In this document: positions 20,001 through 22,548 of the stretch, piece by piece | Layout: every line of letters begins with the position of its first letter | How positions within the stretch are numbered: the first letter of the stretch is position 1 | NCBI GenBank assembly: GCA_026770615.1 | Contig: MU631381.1 | Location: forward strand, 1 to 22,548 | Direction: 5' to 3' | Origin: Pavlovales sp. CCMP2436 | Taxonomy: Eukaryota; Haptophyta; Pavlovophyceae; Pavlovales | DNA length: 22,548 nucleotides | Notes under the pieces: model-generated | Told to the model about the DNA's origin: nothing | Databases searched by the model: none | The model's input: the letters and a program-made list of their open reading frames with translations, nothing else | Program-made: the position numbers and the translations under genes

Positions 20001-21637
20001 ACCACCACCGCTACCTCACCACCACCCCCACCACCCACCTCACCACCACCACCACCACCACCCTCACCACCATCCCCACCACCCCCCCCACCTCACCACA
20101 CATGTGATGTAATATTATCGGGATGATTCTTCTCAGGTGTACAACGAGGTGCACGCTTTTTTTTATATATAATATGTTAATCATCTTAACCTGTTTAAAA
20201 TTCAGCGCGGCCCCGACAACTTTTGCGGCGGGCGAGGCGCGGGAGGCCCCGGGCGAGTCCGGGATTCCTCGGGACAGTCTGGAAGAGTCCGGGATTCTTC
20301 GGGACAGTCCGGGCGAGACCTGGCGGGTGCGCAGGACGTTCGGGGGCCGGTGCGTTACTTAAAATATAATTGGGTTCGCTCCTCGCAGTGACGTCGTTCT
20401 GAACCGACGACGGTGAGGGGTCTCGAGCGGAATGAATAAACATACAATTCATTGATGATTGATGTTGGCGTTGCATCTGTGATGGGCTGGTGGAGATGAT
20501 TACGTAACGCGCTCGCTTATTTTGATGATTTCATACGATGTGATTTTTTGTCAGTGATGGGCCTTCAGCGCACAGGCGCAGCTGGAGGTACCTGCTCGCA
20601 CGGCGGATTCACTCGCGAGGGTGACGTCGTTATGAACCGACGATGACGGGTCTCGAGCGGAATAAATTATATAAATGTGCAACCACCCCTGCTGTCAGGA
20701 CTGATGTCTTACGTAAAAGACAAAGTCTGTGAGTGAACACCACCTGTTGATCCATGTCGAGCCGCAAATCATAATTTAAATGTGCAGGACGCCCGGAGAC
20801 CGCATCACGATCGGGGACAGTCGGTGGGGCGGAGCGGCAGAGACGCAGGTGGGTTTAAATATATATACATAAAAAAAAAAAAAAAAAAAAAAATGAAGGG
20901 AGGTTCTGGCTGGCGGTGTGACAAATCATCAAGCTGATCTTAGCGCTCCGACGTAGGCTCCGACGCGCTTCGCCGAAGTGGGGAACATGGTAGAAGTGGG
21001 GTGGTTTTTATTGTGTGTTATTCATAATAATATAATCTGTAATTCTAAATAATAAATTACACAGATTATATGATTAGTAGAATGTGTTATTCATCGTTAA
21101 CAAAGTTATTATTCATCGTTAGCATGATGATATAACCTGTAATTGTAATTCGCCCGGGGCGAGTACACCGTTTTTTTTTTGTTTTTATGAATAACAGCTT
21201 CTAATCTTTTTGCTAATAGGGGATTTGTGGGGCAGCGTCAAAATATGTTACATCGTCCAAATTTAATAAGAATATGCTGATGTCTGACGTTGACGATGTC
21301 CGTGAGTGAACACCACCTGCTGAACCATGCTGAGCCGCGAATATAGTAACGATGGGGGTGCTGGCCGCTAATATATATTAAGAATCATATATTCATAATA
21401 ATGGACTCAGCACGGAACGAGCGGGGAGGCCGTGGCGGGCGGGGACACGACCACGTGCCCCGGCAACCACAGGGGCACTTCCAAGGGCAACCGCAGGGGC
21501 ACTTTCAGGGGCAACCGCAGGGGCAACTTCAGGGGCAACCTCAGGGGCACTTTCAGGGGCAACCTGCCGCTGTGGCCGCGGCGGGTGGTGGTGGTGGGCA
21601 GAACCCACGGCGGCCAGCGCAGGCAGCGGAGAGATAG
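16301..21637 (+). CDS. RWD-RING E3 ubiquitin ligase, RNF25-like, eight-exon model
   Basis: Predicted E3 ubiquitin-protein ligase, cytosolic or nuclear. Chaining exons 16301-17011, 17132-17296, 18330-18392, 18993-19133, 19744-19926, 20206-20349, 20788-20848 and 21411-21637 gives 1695 nt, 564 residues plus TAG, with all phases compatible and AG/GT borders. Domains: RWD-like fold at about residues 20-135; RING first half with C145, C148, C162, H164, H167, C170; a coiled-coil insert (about 238-313); RING last pair C320 and C323 in LPCPVCR; a helical acidic tail; then RG- and QG-rich C-terminal repeats. RNF25 members have RWD followed by a RING with an enlarged last loop, so the family fits; here the loop is about 150 residues against a few tens in the human protein. 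The start could also be ATG 16337. The weakest borders are exon 1's donor (CTT|gtctaa) and exon 5's acceptor. An optional exon at 19259 and a 12-nt one near 20138 are possible. Confidence 0.72.
17047..17083 (+). repeat. repeat D copy: acceptor-like cassette
   Basis: The acgtcccccgacttgcag phrase plus ccgaaggcg-type exon-like start occurs here, at 18802-18839 and at 19241-19280. A fragment lies at 14327-14338. It ends in cag each time and so mimics a 3' splice site. Confidence 0.7.
17132..17296 (+). CDS. RWD-RING gene exon 2: coiled coil
   Basis: 55 codons after acceptor aacaag, ending CTGAAG|GTACTT. It reads LEQVVRQIATLERQ and LRKLERQYKDTISEAKRESE, a strong heptad pattern. Phase 0 at both ends. 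A decayed copy of its 3' edge lies at 17403-17431, and a copy of the following intron start lies near 17546-17577. Confidence 0.65.
17461..17545 (-). repeat. dispersed stem-loop repeat F, copy 3 (inverted)
   Basis: On the minus strand it carries gggacggtatccgtgtgctc as at 8306-8325, then a 12-bp stem (GATCCAAGTGTT with AACGCTTGGGTC, two wobble pairs, TCTC loop). It lies in an intron of the RWD-RING gene. Confidence 0.7.
17682..17767 (+). repeat. dispersed repeat A, copy 2
   Basis: Same family as 14247-14301, here within an intron of the RWD-RING gene. The tail gcgctccgacgcaggctcc is shared with the copy at 20902. Confidence 0.7.
17957..17990 (+). repeat. exon 3 edge copy 1 (AKAAQGTEAAN)
   Basis: tcccag precedes and gt follows. 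It is part of a 158-bp tandem unit with 18115-18148, sharing flanks (gtcatc.atcccttactc) as well as the exon-like core. The core also matches the first part of exon 3 at 18330. Confidence 0.8.
18115..18148 (+). repeat. exon 3 edge copy 2
   Basis: Same as the previous copy, 158 bp downstream, differing at one base in the 34-nt core. The 34-nt length is not a multiple of three. Confidence 0.8.
18226..18312. repeat. AAT/GAT microsatellite
   Basis: Runs of aataatgataat in an intron. Open frames across it are composition artefacts. Confidence 0.85.
18330..18392 (+). CDS. RWD-RING gene exon 3: coiled-coil extension
   Basis: 21 codons after ccccag, reading AKAVQGEEAAARAAEARAEQ and ending CAG|gt. 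Phase 0. The two upstream copies (17957-17990, 18115-18148) diverge after EAAN and would each shift frame, so they are probably not used together. Confidence 0.6.
18477..18774 (+). repeat. 140-bp tandem repeat carrying an 18-nt exon-end copy
   Basis: The units start at aggcccgcgccgaccagcag (18477, 18617 and a truncated third at 18757). Each contains a copy of the last 18 nt of exon 3 (ARADQQ against ARAEQQ) preceded by ttttag. Only the second (18619-18636) is followed by gt; the others read at. The rest of each unit is diverged intron, and the stretch right after exon 3 (18393-18476) is an older copy of the same sequence. Confidence 0.85.
18939..18960 (+). repeat. exon 4 5'-edge copy
   Basis: ccag then gccaagcggacgctgctt repeats the start of exon 4 (gcgaagcggacgcttccc) 54 bp upstream of the real acceptor, but lacks the CPVC codons. 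Confidence 0.75.
18993..19133 (+). CDS. RWD-RING gene exon 4: last Cys pair of the RING
   Basis: 47 codons after acceptor ttccag: AKRTLPCPVCRLPIGAAELD continuing to SADSRE|gt. The CPVCR motif supplies the seventh and eighth RING ligands missing from exon 1, which is the main evidence that the gene continues across this region. Confidence 0.75.
19137..19235 (+). repeat. C-rich repeat with ttgttgttcttttgc units
   Basis: Three units of ttgttgttcttttgc spaced by poly-C. Intronic, just after exon 4. Confidence 0.7.
19395..19450. repeat. perfect 17-bp inverted repeat
   Basis: AGCTCGAATCCCTATCA at 19395-19411 and its exact reverse complement at 19434-19450, with a 22-nt spacer holding a further gatagggat copy. 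Intronic. Confidence 0.85.
19744..19926 (+). CDS. RWD-RING gene exon 5: acidic helix
   Basis: 61 codons after a polypyrimidine tract and aaaaaaag; reads IGELLEPSLLELVRAVQAEH, then a charged Lys/Glu/Ala tail to EGS|gtaaga, a good donor. Phase 0. Confidence 0.6.
19960..20100 (+). repeat. CCA/CCACC microsatellite
   Basis: Long cacc/ccaccacc run in the intron after exon 5; open frames here are Pro/His artefacts. Confidence 0.85.
20206..20349 (+). CDS. RWD-RING gene exon 6: RG-rich repeat
   Basis: 48 codons after ttcag, ending CCG|gtgcgt. It contains a direct repeat of GRVRDSSGQS (DNA unit about 36 bp) and is rich in Gly and Arg, like RNA-binding RGG tails. Phase 0. Confidence 0.6.
20536..20675 (+). 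repeat. dispersed repeat B, copy 2
   Basis: Diverged copy of the 14101-14232 repeat, here inside an intron of the RWD-RING gene. A third, partial copy (20380-20440, from tgacgtcgttctgaac to ctcgagcggaatgaataaa) lies about 250 bp upstream in the same intron. Confidence 0.75.
20701..20772 (+). repeat. dispersed repeat C, copy 1
   Basis: ctgatgtct ... gtgagtgaacaccacctg ... gagccgc recurs at 21278-21342. Both copies are in the last introns of the RWD-RING gene. Confidence 0.75.
20788..20848 (+). CDS. RWD-RING gene exon 7: RG-rich
   Basis: 61 nt between tgtgcag and gtgggt, reading DARRPHHDRGQSVGRSGRDA with one base left over. That base plus the first two of the next exon restore GCA, so the phase-1 border is matched. 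Confidence 0.6.
20902..20985 (+). repeat. dispersed repeat A, copy 3
   Basis: Third copy (ggttctggctggcgg ... ctgatcttagcgctccgac), preceded by a run of more than 20 A residues at 20871-20893. It lies in the last intron of the RWD-RING gene. Confidence 0.7.
21278..21342 (+). repeat. dispersed repeat C, copy 2
   Basis: Second copy of gtgagtgaacaccacctg...tgagccgcgaat, about 575 bp after the first. Confidence 0.75.
21411..21637 (+). CDS. RWD-RING gene exon 8: Gly/Gln-rich C-terminus
   Basis: After actcag the frame reads ARNERGGRGGRGHDHVPR, then about five QPQGHFQG-like units, AAVAAAGGGGGQNPRRPAQ and a TAG at 21635. The low-complexity QG/RG composition continues exons 6 and 7. A copy of the last 15 nt, gcagcggagagatag, lies exactly 100 bp downstream at 21723-21737. 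Confidence 0.65.
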
Positions 21638-22548
21638 TTAGTTAGTTACTTAGTACGACGCTTCAAGTTCAACACTCCCGCAAACGCCCATGGCGTTGAG
21701 GGAGGTGGGTTTCATGATATCTGCAGCGGAGAGATAGCCATGCGCATACTACAGAGGCCAGAGTCGTACTTTTATACCTTTAGTTCACAGGTGCTAGGAG
21801 ATAACTAGACGGCCCCACTCCTTATCCTGTAAAATAGGCTATATTTATCTTTTGTAATTCAAGGATGCACTCGGTACGCTGTAGCGCCGACGATATGCGC
21901 AGCGGGGACCCAATGTCACCGCACGTCGCCGTGGACGCCATGGCATGGGGATAATCAGTATTATTGAGTCAGATTGCAATGATGCGGCCTACCGTTGGTC
22001 TGTCTTTATAATCGATTGAAATCACTGAAAAAAATGAACTTTTCAGCATGGGACTTGGGCCTTAAATTTGGGTATGTGGGGGCACGTGCTAGCAGAGTGT
22101 GTCGCACGCCACACGAGTGCTCATAGCTCGCCGCATGTTATGAGCGTGTGGGGATTCTGAGGCTTACATACATTCAATCAATTGCTTAATTTAAGGCTTG
22201 AATAGGATTGGGCTCCGAAGGTACCGTAGACAGGGTAGTTAACAAGTTATGCTAGAGCTAGCAAGTAGCTACTCCACAGGGCCATTGGGTTGGTGACATG
22301 GTTTACCCGCTATACGTGGCTATGGCTCAGGTCACCCCCGGTCAGCTCTCAAGTGGGCGAAGACCATCTTACCGAGATGAGAGCATTCCTGACGGGCTAC
22401 GCCGAAATTTAAAGTGTTTATTGGTCGGGCTTGACCTATTTTATGACTTTCCCAGAATATCTTCAAGTCTTCATGGGCGAGCCAGGGATCAATAACTAAC
22501 GCGCGCTGATTTTAAACATGTTTCGAACCGTTTTTAAAACCCTACTTG
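21638..22548. other. 3' flank, no recognisable gene
   Basis: Mixed-composition DNA. A 65-codon open frame at 22298-22495 shows no motif. The first 100 bp includes the duplicate of the RWD-RING gene's last codons. No RNA gene or mobile element was recognised. Confidence 0.4.

Noticed and set aside
19777..20112. Open frame running from exon 5 into Pro/His repeats
   Set aside because: The part after 19926 is a CCA microsatellite following a consensus gtaaga donor.

Overview
This window looks like nuclear DNA of a GC-rich, intron-containing, probably photosynthetic protist. A microalga with a complex plastid, such as a haptophyte, is my guess, not a demonstrated identity. Support: the genes are split by spliceosomal GT-AG introns. 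One gene encodes a peroxiredoxin-like protein of a cyanobacterial/plastid type with a bipartite-looking leader. Host exons are very GC-rich, while the middle third is a more AT-balanced block of retrotransposon. No rRNA, tRNA, CRISPR or bacterial operon was seen.

Layout. (1) 1-1650, minus strand: a decayed or interrupted transposase-like gene (DDE_Tnp_4-like) with at least one intron and a single-base frameshift. Further degraded minus-strand coding traces follow at 2900-3800, one a coiled-coil plus Cys-rich stretch. 1650-2890 has no gene I recognise. (2) 3900-13850, plus strand: non-LTR retrotransposon (LINE) material, probably two related copies or fragments end to end. The first has a proline-rich repetitive ORF1, an apurinic-type endonuclease (EEP) domain and, after an apparent internal loss, an RNase H segment; a 162-bp TA-flanked MITE sits in it. 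The second has another proline-rich repeat region, a reverse transcriptase, a homologous RNase H, a Cys-rich motif and an OTU-type cysteine protease. Both carry frameshifts and stops. (3) 13850-15000: low-complexity DNA and short dispersed repeats. (4) 15001-15959, minus: plastid-type AhpC/TSA-like gene lacking the peroxidatic Cys and carrying one frameshift. (5) 16301-21637, plus: a multi-exon RWD-RING E3 ubiquitin ligase gene of RNF25 type, divergent from the previous gene. Eight exons can be chained in a consistent phase to 564 residues. (6) 21640-22548: no recognisable gene.

The most striking feature is region 5. The two halves of the RING zinc-binding motif are about 2.2 kb apart in DNA and about 150 residues apart in the predicted protein, separated by coiled-coil exons. 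The introns between them are made largely of tandem copies of the neighbouring exon edges, with splice signals in various states of decay. This looks like intron growth, and possibly microexon birth, by tandem duplication across exon-intron borders. A second theme is a set of short dispersed repeats shared between the flank of the LINE block and the introns of the RING gene, one of which keeps a base-paired stem-loop in three diverged copies.
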